DNA of 64,000 bases from Pilaira anomala (GCA_025716855.1 JAIXMQ010000020.1:248001-312000); one strand, 5' to 3'; shown: positions 48,851 to 62,010, counted from the stretch's first letter. Notes: generated from the sequence alone by a model not told the origin. Numbers and translations: made by a program.

Positions 48851-48924
<74 letters not shown>
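48273..48924. repeat. long T tracts (T46 and T72)
   Basis: 46 consecutive T at 48273-48318 and 72 consecutive T at 48853-48924, the longest homopolymer in the window. They fit retroposed poly(A) tails inserted in minus orientation or replication slippage; lengths in an assembly may be inexact. Confidence 0.9.
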
Positions 48925-50712
48925 CATCAATCGTGTCAACACAGGTTTAATGAATGTAATATTGGTTTACTGCCCAGAAAGAATATAAAATAAGGATTTC
49001 ATTTACTACTAAGAAGTCATTTTATTATTTGATGTTATAACCAAAGGATTTTTTTTATTATTAAAGTAAATAATTAGAAGCATGTTTAAAAGAAAAGAGT
49101 GACAGGTAATCTATAAAGAGAGAAGTGCAAGAGTATTCCTTCGCATCCTTGAAAAAGACCAACCAGAAGAGAAAGAGAGACATAAGAAAAAAAGAACATG
49201 AAGCGAACCAAACACCTTTGATAGAGAAACACCGACTCAAATGATTATACCACTTGATTGAAACCTCTCTGGGCCAAGCAACAGCTTGGAGATACCTGAG
49301 AGCTCTTACCAGCCTCATCTTAAAAGAAAAAGAGAAAAATATTACCTATATTTTAATATGAGTGAGTAAATGTGATATGTATTAAATTGAATATAAGTAT
49401 TACCTTTAATCCATATCCACAACATCCATATCCACAACATTCGCATATCCACAACACTCGTATATCCACAATATCCGCATATCCACAACATCCGCATATC
49501 CACAACATCCGCATATCCACAACATCCACACATAATCCTAAAAAGAGCCATATTAATTAGGAGCCAATATAAACATATTATATAATCAGTATGTTACCTA
49601 AAACCCAGTCCACCACAAAAGAGAAAAAACCATCACCAGAGAAAAAAACTGGTGTAATAAATACAGAGTTAGATAAAAGTACTTTTTATATTTGTGTTCT
49701 AAACTTTTATACGTACCATAACATATAAAAAAGACAAATAACCACGCACTATAATACAAAAAAAAAGTGTTAAATCATTTTTTTAATATGTATTAAGTAG
49801 ATGAAGGCCGGCAAGAGAGAATCAACAAGAGATAAGATCAAATAGTAAAGAAAGAAAAGAAAAAGGAAGAAAAGCTTCTCTTGTCAAAAGCAGCTTTTAT
49901 GTTTTTTTTTGTCAAGATGACCTAATTTTTTTTTGACCATATGATTTTTGCTGATAAATAAATAAATATTTTTATGCACTTTTTGGGGGAAAAAAAAGGA
50001 GGGAATTAACCAATGTCAAATACATGTATAAGCAGTTGTAAGGCGTATTGTGCTAAATGTGCTTTTCTTCAATTGATACTAGTTACACTACCTGGCAATC
50101 TTTTTTATAAGGTAGGCTCACTAATACTTGTTTTGATTAAAAGCTGAGAGAGTGTATCGTAATTTGATATTGGTTCAAGTAAAAAAAATTAAAAGTGTTA
50201 TCTTTACCAGATTTATTATTTGAGCGTAGAGATACTACCACCACTAACAAAATAGAAGACGGTCATTTCAAACCGATCCTGGAAGCCAAAAAAAAAAAAA
50301 AAAAAACTCAAAAACTCAAAAACATCATCATCAATCCAGTAAAAAAAAAAAAATACAAAAATGTTAATGCTGAGATTTAATGTCAATACCAAATGTTAAA
50401 TGTTAATATTTTTTAACTATGCACTTTTATCATCCCTGTTACATAACGGTAGTTTTGTTCTTGCTTGTATGTTCATATAAGTAGTTTTGAGAACCATTCC
50501 AAAAAAATAAAAAAAAAGTTAGATGCCAATTTACGTACATATCCAGACAAATATAAAAAATATCTCTTCATATCTTTTGTATCAACTTCTTGGATTAAAA
50601 ACATATACTAGTTATTTAATCTGATGCATATATTATACTGTTTAATAAAATATCAGAGGTTACTATAAGGTTATGTTTTAAGTATATATAATTTTTTTAT
50701 TTTATTTTATTT
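48925..50712. other. gene-poor interval
   Basis: Apart from the minisatellite below, no gene is supported. A minus-strand open segment at 49061-49318 (starts MRLVRALRYLQAVAWP) has a hydrophobic C-terminal half and no recognisable relatives; I leave it uncalled. Confidence 0.5.
49411..49528. repeat. 17-bp minisatellite
   Basis: About seven copies of CATATCCACAACATCCG with point changes and one or two 15-bp variants. Every sequence unit includes ATATCCACAA. Short open frames across it on both strands (HPYPQH / DMRMLWICGY) come from the repeat itself. Confidence 0.9.
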
Positions 50713-51064
50713 TTATTCATTAAGATAGTGCTCATGATTCAAAAGCAGTTGACCAATTCTATCTACTTCTTCGCCTATATAATCGATATTGTGTACTATA
50801 GACGCTCTCACTCTGCGTTGATACATATCATCTATGTCAATCTCCTCATCCATCATCTCTTCAACTCTATCAGTTTCCATCTGAGCTATGACAGCTAACT
50901 CCTCAATTCGATCTATAAGTCTGAAATTATAGTAAATGAGTAATTTGTTTTTTTGAGAAATGTATCTATATCATATACCTAAAGAATTCATCTCTGCTTA
51001 TATGAATCATTATAGGCTCTGTTTCCTCTGGTGGTGTAGGTGGTCTGCTGGGTGGTGTAAACAT
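50713..51064 (-). CDS. small acidic two-exon protein, unknown
   Basis: Exons 51064-50979 and 50920-50713 give 97 residues. It starts MFTPPSRPPTPPEETEP, a Pro-rich head, followed by a single long helix-forming region (SRDEFFRLIDRIEELAVI, VEEMMDEEIDIDDMYQ, VDRIGQLLLNHEHYLNE) with heptad-like Leu/Ile spacing. The intron has consensus ends (GTATAT..TTTCAG) and the phase closes. No family is recognised; the helix suggests a coiled-coil partner protein. Confidence 0.6.
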
Positions 51065-51593
51065 TATTTTTATTATAGAGAAAGAATAACAATTTTAAAC
51101 TAATAATAAAAGAAATGTTGTATATATAAGGGTGTCAAACAATGGTGTTGCAACTGTGCAGATAGATGATCATCACAATAAGCACTTTAATTTGACAGAA
51201 TTTAGCTTGTTGTCTCTTTTATCTTGATAATTATTATTATAATCAAATGACTAATTTAGTAGAATTAATAATCAGTATCTGTAACTTTAAGTATGTATGT
51301 ACATAATGGTTTCATTTTGGAAACGGTAACATCATAATAAAACTTTAGTTAACAATTAACCGGGACTGCTCAATAGAACATCTTCATGTGTGAATAGTTA
51401 GATAAATCTGAGACATTATCAGAGGTTCTTTAGAATACAATGATATCTTGCATTGTTAATAATATTATATGACCGATAATACATTTGAAAAGTATACACT
51501 GATAGATCCTTAAAAAAAAATATGTGGATTCATTGTAATAAAAGTCGTTTGATTTATTTGAATATGTATAATATTATATTACTTTTTCATTTC
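51065..51593. other. intergenic, no gene seen
   Basis: About 530 bp between the small acidic gene and the ATG2 3' end, AT-rich, without further features. Confidence 0.6.
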
Positions 51594-54500
51594 CTACTTT
51601 CTCTTCTTGTATTTCTAAAAACAACATATTAATAAACAAGGAACTAACAAAAAAAAAAAAAATCGCAGCTACTTACATCTTCGCTTTGAAGTCTCATGAC
51701 GGGATCAATTGAGTTTCTTAAACCAGTCAAGATACTTTGAAAAGCACCCGTTAATCCAATCATTGGTTTAATTACAGCTACAGGTACTGCACGAATCACA
51801 GATTTGGTTGTACTTTTACCATGATCGTAATCTTCCTCTGTTGGCACAGCAAAGATAGTTTGTGCGGCTGAACTTAAGTTTTGATAAGCGTATTGAATAC
51901 CCTCTGAAATATCGCTCGGTGTATGACTAATAGAAGGTCGTCTTGGCCTTTGGGATTCTTCTTCTTCCGCAGTAATCACGTCGTCGCTTGGAACATCTAC
52001 ACCGTATATGTCTGTATAGACGAAATGTTGGTCTTGTGATGACTGGGTAGTGTCAGTAGGTGAAGAAGGTGAGAAGAATCCATCTGCATGCTCTAGTATA
52101 ACCTGTGTTCCTGTTGCTACTCTGGAACTCAGTTTAATAGCTTCAATAGCGGTGGCTCTAGCAAATGAAGAAGTTCCTTTCTGAATTCCTTTGATGAGGC
52201 GACCGTCTTTTCGATACTGCTGGATAGGTAAAATTACAAGATCGGCTACACCAGTACTTAAGTTGACAATAGATCGAATGGGTGATACACCAGATACCAT
52301 GCTGGTGACTTGCGTGTTTTTAATATGTGGTAACCATTCTTGACCTAATCGTTCTAATAGTCCATCTAATCCTTTAATACCTGTAAGCTTGACATGTGTC
52401 AACATCATTTCAGCTCCATCAAGATGGAAAAGATTGACGAGTTCTGCTAATTGACCCTCTTTGATATTGCCATAATTAATATATTTAGGCTTATAATCTA
52501 CTTTTAAGGTAATTGGATAAATATCTACATATTCTGGAAAATAAAAAATGGAATGAGTACAATGTTTGATAGACACAATTTCAATTTACTTACGGAAAAA
52601 CATTCCCATTTCTTTTCCGTCAGTGTCCTCTTCATCTTCATCATCGTCTTCTTCGTCCGCGTCATTTTGTTTATTGTTTTTGTTGATGGATTGATTTGCA
52701 GCCTCTGTCGATCTTAAATAAGATTTTTCAAAAGTGAAATATTTTACTAAGAAGTTCAATGCATCATGGTCCACGTATAAACGTACAGGTAATATCTTTG
52801 CCTTCAATCTAAATTCTTGTTGAGGGTCCTCTAATACAGGCCTTAAACTAATGAGTTCTACATCCACCATACAAGCATCTAGCTCACGTGGTTTCTCTTT
52901 GACAGGCGGTCTCATATAACCCAAGAACTTCTTCCAATTTGACGTCTTAATATTATCAATGATCTCCACGTCCTTCATCTTTAAATGGAAATAAAGTGCA
53001 GTACTGTCCTTGGGTGGCATTAAATCAAAGTCTACAGAAATACAGTCTAATTTGATTTCAACATGAGCACCTTCATCTTTCTCTTGTCCAAATCCGTCTT
53101 GGTCTTTAGGAGCCATCTCGGACTGAATATAATCCCATGCGTATCCATCGTATAATTTCCAAATCAGGTTGACATGACTTACACGTAATGATAATGAAGC
53201 CTTATTGATGTCAACAACAGACTTGGGTTCATTTACCTTTTTCTCAATACCAAAATAATCTTCTACCATACAGAATTGTTCAGCGTCTTCTTCTTCGGGA
53301 GAGACCAAAACGCGTATGATATCCTCTGCAGTACGTACACGATGTTTACGACGTGGCTTTGTAGGTGGCTTTGTATGATTGATAAAAATGGAAGAAGAAG
53401 CAGGTTCATTTCCGACTTTATAAAACTCTTCTACATAACTAAACTCTTCCATATCAGGCGCTTCAATCAGTGTTGGAGGAGAGATCTTGGAGCTTGTGGG
53501 AGAAGTACGAAATGCGTTCTCATCAAGACTTGATAATAAATCGTTACCTGTCTTTGTATTGATTTGATGAGGACGATAAGGCTCCTTCTTCTTTTTCCTT
53601 TTATCGGGTTTTGGAGCAGGCTCGTCACCTTGATTTGCACAAAATGTGATAAAGTTCAAAAGCGTATGAAATGAATCTGTGTTAGAATCTATACCGATAT
53701 CTGTACTGACAAGAGCAACATCTACTTGAGGACCAATGGCATGTTCGTTGAGTTTTATTTTTACCATGAGTTCTACGTTTAATAAAGACAGTATGTTGGA
53801 AAATCCAAGTGTGGTCCAGTATTTACGTGCATCGCTGGTCTTTCCTACAAGTCGATCGTGGTTGCCTAAACTTCTTACATCGTCCACAAGACACATTTCA
53901 ATGGATTGGATACATGTCTTAATTTCAATAAAGGGTTGGCCAGCCAGAACATTGGTAATGACTTGAAATCCATCAAATACAAGAACAGCACGAGAAGGGC
54001 TTTTGACGGGTTTGTAATCAATTGAAGACTCTAATACATGTGCAAATACTTTTATGTACTGTGTAGGTGGATCAATAAAGACCATTTCGGGCGGCACTTT
54101 TTGAAACTCGATAATGTGGTCAATGAAATCCAGATTAGGTGTAATTCTCCAGCATAAGTTACAGCCTACGATGCTTGTGATTTTTTCAATGCGGTTTGTT
54201 TCAAGATATGAAGTTAATCGAGAGAATAAAGAAATCATGGATGTATCTTTTTTCGGCTAATATTGTGTTAGTTTTTTTTTTTTTTTTTTTTTTTTTGCAT
54301 AGGCATTATATATATAACAACTTACGTTGATTGCCTTGGGTAACGTTTTGTAAATCAAAGGGATAGGCCTTGAAGGATTGGACATATCTGTTAAATCAAG
54401 ATCTTCTATATCGAGAGTAGTCATGTTTTGATTTGTTCCCAAATGCTTCATGGCAGCATAATATTGGAATTCAGAGAACTTGAAGCGGTAATTATTGGTG

Positions 54501-57500
54501 TCTGAGGTATGAATATCCCATACACCTGTACTCATAACAGCTACAATTGAAACTAATGTTTTTGGTATAATATGTTGTTGGTCGAATACGTGTCGAGGAT
54601 AATGAACTAATCGTTCATGACTTTGACTCATCATAGAAGAAGAGTGTAAAGACGAGGACAAATCTTCCATTTGTTGTTGTTGAATAAGAAATTTCGGTTG
54701 CCATAATAACAAGTCATTTTGAATGATTTGAACTTTATCCCAAATTGATTTTGTAAGATGCATATGGGTTTGTGGCAAATGACAATTCACTACAAATGTC
54801 TTTGTAACTAGTATTTAGTAATTATATCAGAGATTAAAGGGGGGGGGATAAGCTTACCGAGTTTTCAATTGTACTTTGTTTAAATATCATGGTGGATTCA
54901 GATTGATCTTCCATAGGTACATGTAATTTCTGTTCTCCATCAAAGCTCTCATTTCTGTTCAAGAAATCAAATAAATTAGATGGGATATCTGGTCCAGAGC
55001 CAAAATGAGTTGATCTTCGAGCAGAAGCATTGTTATTTAATTTATTTGAGTCTTGAATTGAGATTTCAATGGTAGGACATAATGCGCCTTCAGAAAATAC
55101 TTTTTTTCCTTGACTTGTCTTTGCAGTAAACCAAGTTTCAGCGAAATTATCTAAAGCGATTATTTTAATTCGCATACAGACAAAAAAAAAAAAAAAAAAA
55201 AAAATGAAAACTCGTTTAAAACTTACCTTGTTGAAGAAATACATTGACATAATTCAATTCAACATTTATCTTTGTTGGCTTTTTATCATTATGTACAAAC
55301 TCTTCAGTGACTGCAGATTGATCTGTATTGGACCAAGTAGCAGCTAATTTCTTTATATCGATACTTAATTGACTCTTGTGAAATTGATCGTTAAATTCAG
55401 TTCTTGTACTGGTTTGACTCATATCGGGCACAAATAGTAGAATTCGAATAAAGGCGCATCTTACACGTACTTTTTGATTTACTGCATTTTCTTGCGATTT
55501 TAAATCGTCAAAAACTGAAGGTCTTCTTTCGGAATGAAAAGTAGTATATGAAAATTGTCTCTCTTCTTCCTTTCGCTTTTTTAAGTTGTTAATAGCATGA
55601 ACATAACTATCAAATCGATCAATGATACGAGGATCAATTTGTAACTTGAAAGGTTGGATTTCAACTGCAGTATCTTGATCAAATGGAACCTCGATAAATC
55701 GACTCTTTTCATGTGATTGTTTCCTTTCAAATCGAATCCGTATTACTTCCGTGGAATTCTCTTCTCTGATAGGCTGTCTTGGATCGTATTTAGGAAATAG
55801 CTCTTCATCAAGATAATTGGATTTAATCCTATTATCAAATAATAAAATCGGATTATATGATTCATATCGAGTTCTAGTTCTATCCACGGATTGAATTACT
55901 TCTTTAGGTTTCTTAATCCATTCAGCTAATATGATATTTAATATCTTGGTATCTAAAGTAGAATTTCCTTGTGGGTATTGCTGTATACGGATATTTGCTT
56001 GTTCTATTGCAAATTTGATATGATTTTTGTTATCAAAGGGCGTGTTCCAGTCATTAACATGATGATCATCCGCTAATATAAATAATTCAACCAATGATAA
56101 GATGATCTTGATCTTCCGATCGGGATGTTCTTGTTGTAATTGTTGATGGTTGATTGTATAAGCAGAATGAAATGAATTTAAATCATCTAATAAAGTATCG
56201 GTATTATTAATAATTGGTTTATCCATTGAATCATCATGCGTCTTTTCAAATGACATTGAATCCATTAGATCCATAAAAAATGCAACTTGAAGTGGAGTCA
56301 TGGTTGCACGCATATGAGTTAATAAGAAATCAATTTGTTTAATAGGTAATGAAGAATTATCGTCAAGTGAAGGCCTTAATTTCAAACGTAAATGATTCCT
56401 TTTATTCATGGTTGTGAATAAAAGAGCTTTATAAGGTTGAGATGCTTTGGGTGTAATAGATCCACTTGAATCAAGGTTACTGAATATAGAAGAATTTGTA
56501 TCAAAGAACTTGGTTTGTGATAATGATTCTTCTATTTCTTGATTGATTGTGGTTTCACTTTGAGTGTGTAACGAATAAATGGAAGTTGCCGAATTAAGCC
56601 AAATTTCGGGAGAAGTAAATGTAATAAACTTGATTGTTTCATTTGTAGCAGGTGGTAATAAGATTGAACTTTCAGATAAATCATGTACTTGTGGATCTGT
56701 TGTATTAGTGAATTCAGGTGTTTCGTCGTAATAGGATACTCTAGGTATACATATATCGACATGGTATTCTCTTTCACTGTTGTCACCAGGTGCTACTAAA
56801 GGGACAGCTGATTTGTGACTTATACGTATAAGGGTATCAATAATGTCTATCTTGATCTTTGCCAACATCTTATCAATAACTTTTGTTAATACTTGAAGTC
56901 CTTCCATATCTACATCTTCCATATTTGTATGAAATGATTTTTGAATCGATTCATGTAATTCTTGTGTCTGTTCTTCTTCTATTTCTGATTTCAAAAAGTC
57001 ATCTGCGAAATGTAAAGAAGATGACATTATGGGTTCTTCGGGAGTAGGTGTGGGTGGACTTGTATCTAGAGAGAAGCTTCTGTTACATTTTTTTATTCCT
57101 TAACATTTTTTTTTTTTTTATTTTAATTTTTTTTTTTTTTTTTACCATTTGTTTTAGGCTTGTTCTTTACTGGTCTTAAAGCTAAATGTAAACCTTGAAT
57201 CTTTAAAGAAATATCTCCACTCCATAAATTTTTCCAAGGAATCGAAGCATGAATACAACCTACTCTTCCTTCCTCCAATATAAAAGGTGTATCGTTTAAT
57301 AACTTGTTCAAAGTCTGTTGTAAAAAAATAAGTCCTATTTTCTCTTCGCTAATATAACAAAAAAAAAAAAAAAAAGTTTACTTGTAAATTCAAGTCTAAA
57401 TCTCTTAATTCGACCGAACCCTCCATTAAACCAATGTCAAAGTTCTCGAGATCGAGCTCCTTTTCAAGGAATTGGCCGATAGCTCTTCTTAGTAAAAACT

Positions 57501-57573
57501 TGTATAATCGTTTTTGTATATTTTTTGGTAACGAAAAGTTGGTCCAATCCGATAAATAATTCCATGCTTTCAT
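51594..57573 (-). CDS. ATG2: autophagy-related protein 2 (lipid transfer)
   Basis: Eight exons: 57573-57382, 57314-57146, 57065-55227, 55150-54858, 54799-54326, 54256-52594, 52533-51677, 51614-51594; about 1835 residues with all phases closed. The N-terminal chorein domain reads KRLYKFLLRRAIGQFLEKEL..LENFDIGLMEGSVELRDLDL, as in ATG2 and VPS13. Long beta-rich groove segments follow, including an acidic low-complexity DEEDDDEDEE loop. The C-terminal ATG_C region has YPITLKVDYKPKYINYGNIK, LFHLDGAEMMLTHVKLTGI, GVADLVILPIQQY, TSSFARATAIEAIKL and ends KYKKRK. ATG2 bridges the ER and the growing phagophore and moves phospholipids with Atg9 and Atg18. Exon 8 is only 21 nt. The gene is divergent from the coiled-coil array. 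Confidence 0.95.
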
Positions 57574-58505
57574 TGCGTATAAAAACAGTGAAGAGAAAAA
57601 ACAAAAAAAAGGGTGAAAAATAAATAAAATAGTCAGAAGACAATTTTTTAGAATGGTAATAATAAGCACCCGCATGATAAGTGAAAAAAAAAAAAAAAAA
57701 TACATATAAGGTAATTTTTATTCAATAAATTTTGAGTCAGACGCATGAAAGTTAACTTTTTTTTTTTTGTTGTTGTCAGTTTTGAAAAAGTTTTTAATAG
57801 TACTTATATTTACAGCTTCTAGAAACTAATTACCGATAAATATAAATGAATTGACGAGATTCCCATTGTCTCCATGCTTACCTATACTATTTAGCAAAAC
57901 TATATAGCAAAAAACCATTTTTGACTGTATGAAAAGTAACCCAATGGATTGGATCTAAAGTCATATATGCACCTCTTGACTTTCTCACTATACGAAACAA
58001 CTTTAGTTAGTATCTGGAGATTGTTATTATCTCATGACTAAAGGAGTGATGGCACTAGTTTGAATACCGTATAAACGTTTGTATTCGTATTGTTGATCCA
58101 GGTATCAACCAAAAATCCTCTCTTTTCAGCATGAAATCTCCTGGTTCGATTCAATCTCCGTAAACGGACTTTTTCCTTCATCTGCTTTTGAATCAGATTG
58201 TTTGCAGATATACTGCCATTATATAAATATTATATGTAATCCAAACTTTGTTTAATTACTGTCAGCTTTTATATATGTAGAGTATATGTCTGTCGCCGAA
58301 AAAGGTCTTTAAAGAAAACAATCTTATTAAAATAAACACCAGAGTAGTAAGGACAAAAAACCTGATTAAATTTTAATTACACTTACATAAGAAATACCCA
58401 GATTATTATTTTCTTTTTTCTTTTTCTTTTTCTTTTTCTTTGTCTTTGTCTTTTTTTTTTTTTTTTTTTTTTTTACTTATACTATTAAATTTCAGCGTAG
58501 TTAAA
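57574..58505. other. divergent interval between ATG2 and the coiled-coil array
   Basis: 930 bp. It ends in a pyrimidine-rich (TTTTC)n/T-run leader (about 58412-58475) directly before the first array gene. No gene is seen. Confidence 0.55.
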
Positions 58506-59347
58506 ATGGTTGAAAAAATGATTCTAGGTCACGAAGAAGGTAATAATGTGAATAGATTTAAATAGTGTTATTGTTTCATTGATAAAATTTTAGAAAATAA
58601 AAATACGGGTATAACTATGATATAAACCAAAGAAAAAGAAGCCATTAGGATTGACTTTTTCTTTCTATCGGAAAACAAAGTAAAGGATACTTCACAAGTG
58701 TCAAGTACTGCCAAAGGTCCAGAACTAGACGTCGATACAGTGTTTAGTAGTTTACATAAAATACAGAAACAAATCAGTAATATAACGTTATCTGACAACA
58801 ATTTCAAGTCAGCCGTAGAACGCGTAAGACGTAAACAAGCAAATAAAAGTAAAAGAAAATTAATTTCTATTTTGGTGAATTCAAACATCATTAATCATTA
58901 AGCATATTTTTTTTTTATAAAGTACTTGCTTTGAATAGAATTCTATTTAAAGAAGAAGGTGAATCTTTTGACGCTCAACTTGAAGCTTCTATAAGTCAAG
59001 AAACTATTGATATGTTTTTGGAAGAAGCTGGGGTTAAGGCAGACATTGAAGCTAAAAAGATTGAAGCTAATAATACTATCGTAACTCTTCAAAAATTACT
59101 TGAGAAGGCTGAGCATGATATTGCTGTTTTAACTAATGAAATAGAAAGCTTGAAAACAGAGGTAAAAACTATAAAAGCTGAGAATTCTACCCTACAAAAA
59201 CATTTATCTGTTCAAGAAGAAACAACATGGAAGTTTTACGACGAACTTCAAGCATTGAATACAATATTTTATGGCACGCGTGAAATTACTAATGCTTTTA
59301 AAAGATGCACTAAACATTTGGGTCTTACCAGAAATAATAAAAATTAA
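58506..59347 (+). CDS. array gene A: small coiled-coil protein, unknown family
   Basis: Proposed exons 58506-58539, 58681-58848, 58923-59347; 208 residues. Exon 1 is 11 codons plus one base (MVEKMILGHEE), ending in a phase-1 intron. Exon 2 has the shared amphipathic motif SLHKIQKQISNITLSDNNFKS. Exon 3 has SQETIDMFLEEAGVKADIEA, then a ~70-residue coiled coil with EIESLKTEVKTIKAENSTLQ, and a C-terminal block EETTWKFYDELQALNTIFY. The exon 2 acceptor (58680) is the least certain; a site near 58640 would add about 14 residues. Closest relative: gene B, which has the same exon plan and blocks. No transmembrane or catalytic motif is seen. Confidence 0.65.
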
Positions 59348-59827
59348 TCGTTATAAAAAAAAGTTAAAAATACGACTTTAATACATATGCAAATTGAGTG
59401 TTAATCAATATTTTCCTGTTTAACTAAACTACTAGGATACCTATTACGGTATTTATCAGTGGATCGAGAAGTTTCCAATTACAAAATGATAAACTGTGGT
59501 CAATACATACAATTGACCTAAATTAATAAATGCCAAGAAAAAATTGAAAATACAAGCTTATTTAAAAGCTAAAAAAAGACATACAAGTATCTTACAAGAA
59601 TTTTGAGCGAATGACTAATATATCAATCCTAAAAAACCATCTTGAACGTAACATAATTTTTTTATACATCAATTTTTTGGTAGATACAGTAATTACGCAA
59701 TAATGTGACTTAATGAATCCTGTTTACATAAAATATATTATGTCATTATCCAATTTATCGTATCTATAAATACCGTTAGAAATATAATTTCTCTCCTTAT
59801 TTTTTATTAATTATAAAACAAATCAAA
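59348..59827. other. intergenic between array genes A and B
   Basis: 480 bp of AT-rich sequence with a TATAAATA box near 59764 about 60 bp before the gene B start. No other gene is seen. Confidence 0.5.
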
Positions 59828-60535
59828 ATGGAACTTGTTAACAATATTGAGGACTTGGAAGAAGGTAATAAATACATAGAATGCTGCTATTCTAAACCAT
59901 AACCCTTTTATGTACAGATCTCGTAAATATATCAATAGATGAAGGACGTAATAGCAGCTTTGAATCTTTAAGAAAATTGCAAAAAAGAATATCTATTGCT
60001 TTAGGATCAGATAACAACTTTGAGTCTGCTATGAAGAGGGTAAAAAATGCTCAAAAAAATAGACGTAAGCCAATTGATTTTATTTCAAATGAATCGAATT
60101 GTTTATTTAACATATATCTATAAACTAGTTTCGAATTATCAGGGTTCCGACAAACAAACTCAAAATCAAGAAACTATCGATACACTTTTGGAAGAGATAG
60201 GTATCATGACGGATATTGAGGCTTTGGAGGCTGAAGCTAAAAGGAATGATGCCAATAAGCAAAGATTACTCGAAGAAGCCTTGTCAAGTAATGCATTATT
60301 GATCAAAGAAAAAGAAGATATGCAAGAAATAATAAATGATTTAAAGATCAAAAACGTTGCTTTAGAGAAAAAGTCTCAAGACTATCAGACAATTGAATCC
60401 GAGTTAAATTTCCAAAAAGAGGCAACACAAAAATGCTATGGAGAAGTTAAAAGACTAAGTCAAATATATTACGCCAGAGTGCATGTCAAACGTAGCTTTG
60501 AAATTTGTGAAAATTTTCTTCGTAATAAACAATAA
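59828..60535 (+). CDS. array gene B: small coiled-coil protein, paralogue of A
   Basis: Exons 59828-59864, 59918-60064, 60129-60535; 196 residues with clean splice sites. Exon 1 is MELVNNIEDLEE plus one base (phase 1). Exon 2 contains SLRKLQKRISIALGSDNNFE, matching gene A's SLHKIQKQIS..SDNNFK. Exon 3 repeats A's order: NQETIDTLLEEIGIMTDIEA, a Lys/Glu-rich coiled coil, then NFQKEATQKCYGEVKRLSQIYY where A has EETTWKFYDELQALNTIFY. The introns sit at the same positions and phases as in A, so the two are tandem duplicates that have diverged strongly. Confidence 0.75.
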
Positions 60536-60845
60536 AAGCTGATTTATCTGATGTGTTTAATAACTTAAAATTCCTTCTTGGCAGCTTCTTCAAGTTTAGT
60601 ACATTTCAATGATTACATTTTAGTATTGAATACACTTTATAAACTATTTTAAAAGCTTTTAATTGCTCTTTACTTTATTTTCATAAGTGCTATTAAAGCT
60701 AAATTATGTAAAAGTCGATTGGTTTATTTTTATAACGCGTTTTGACCGTTTTTTTTTTTAAAAAAAAATAAGACTTAAAACTAACGCGTAAACTGATTTG
60801 TTCTTTTTTTTTTTCTTTTCTTTTTTACATAAACGAATTTACATC
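60536..60845. other. intergenic between array genes B and C
   Basis: 310 bp, AT-rich, with a foldback TTTTTTTTTAAAAAAAAA near 60751-60769 and a T/C-rich leader before gene C. Confidence 0.5.
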
Positions 60846-61187
60846 ATGGCTGACAATAACAATAATAAAGCTTTGGAGCAAGGTACATAAAAAACATAAA
60901 ATTATATTGTCTTGATTTGCTAATATGTAATATAAACAGATTATACTGCATTGAGAGTGGAAAACAAAAGGCTTCAAAAGAAAGTAAAAAAATTGGAAGA
61001 TCATATCAAGTCTCTAATAATAAAGTGTCAAAAGCTCGAATCTGACATAAATTTTCAGACAGAGGCGACACTAAGGTGCTATGATGCACTTACAGATTTG
61101 AGCAAGATGCCCTCTCCTACAAAATTTGATATACATGAAAAGTTGGCGGATTGTGAGGATTTAATTCAGATCGAATATGAAGAATAA
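60846..61187 (+). CDS. array gene C: shortened coiled-coil paralogue
   Basis: Exons 60846-60882 and 60940-61187; 94 residues. Exon 1 is MADNNNNKALEQ plus one base, with the same phase-1 intron as the other members. The second exon encodes only the end of the coiled coil (LRVENKRLQKKVKKLEDHIK) and the C-terminal block NFQTEATLRCYDALTDLSKM, very close to gene B's NFQKEATQKCYGEVKRLSQI. The LxKxQxxI and QETID blocks of A and B are absent. It is therefore a minimal version, by deletion of the middle or because the others gained it. The frame is intact, arguing against a pseudogene. Confidence 0.65.
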
Positions 61188-62010
61188 TTAATAAGCACAT
61201 ATACAGCTTATTTATCACTTTTTTTAAATAAAAAAGTTGAAGACATTTTAAATATAGTTTTTTTTATGGTAATGCTGTTTTTATTGCAAATATAAAAAGA
61301 GAGGGAACAGGAAGAATAATTTTGAATAAAGCTGTAAGGCTGTGTAAAAAAGTGTACTAAAAAAATATTTACTAGAAAACTGTCAACCGGGCTCTTTACA
61401 TTACATATTTAGTTATCCAATGTTAAGGTTTCTCACTTTTAACTACATACGTGCATGACAGTTTTTATTTCAAAATTGACAGGTTTCTTGTAGTAGGTCG
61501 TTTATCAAATGATCACTAATTTAGGTTTTTAAAATACACTTTAACTGTTGTCAATGAAATATCAGAATGTTCTAAATCTAGGCTATTATGTGGGATAATG
61601 ATAATTTTACCCGGATGTTGGGTAGATTAAAATTTGCGTTTAAGATGTAGGGATTGGACCGTAACTTCCAAAAGAAAATTATACTTGCGAATCAAATGAG
61701 GCTAATTTCTGAGCTTAACAAACATAATATCTTTTATTTACTATATCATCAAAATATGAGTAATTCTTTTCGACTAGAACCTTTGGCCTGAGTATTTTCA
61801 TTGATAATCAAAATTTCTACACACATACTAAGATATAAATAAATTATATGCTGTTATACCATCACCTTGTTCAATCCAATTTAGTTTATTTATTTGTTAT
61901 ACTACATATTGACTGTTTTTAAGTACCGCCAGGCTTAATAAGTATTACATAAATCAGTTTGCTTAGTTCATCTTTTTACTTTCTTTTTACCCACGTTAAC
62001 TGTTTTTGAA
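61188..62010. other. intergenic between array genes C and D
   Basis: 820 bp with no coding frame; AT-rich, with TATAAATAAATTATA near 61832-61846. Confidence 0.5.

Noticed and set aside
49061..49318. 85-codon minus-strand frame starting MRLVRALRYLQ
   Set aside because: No recognised family, no supporting exon or promoter context, and a long low-complexity hydrophobic half.
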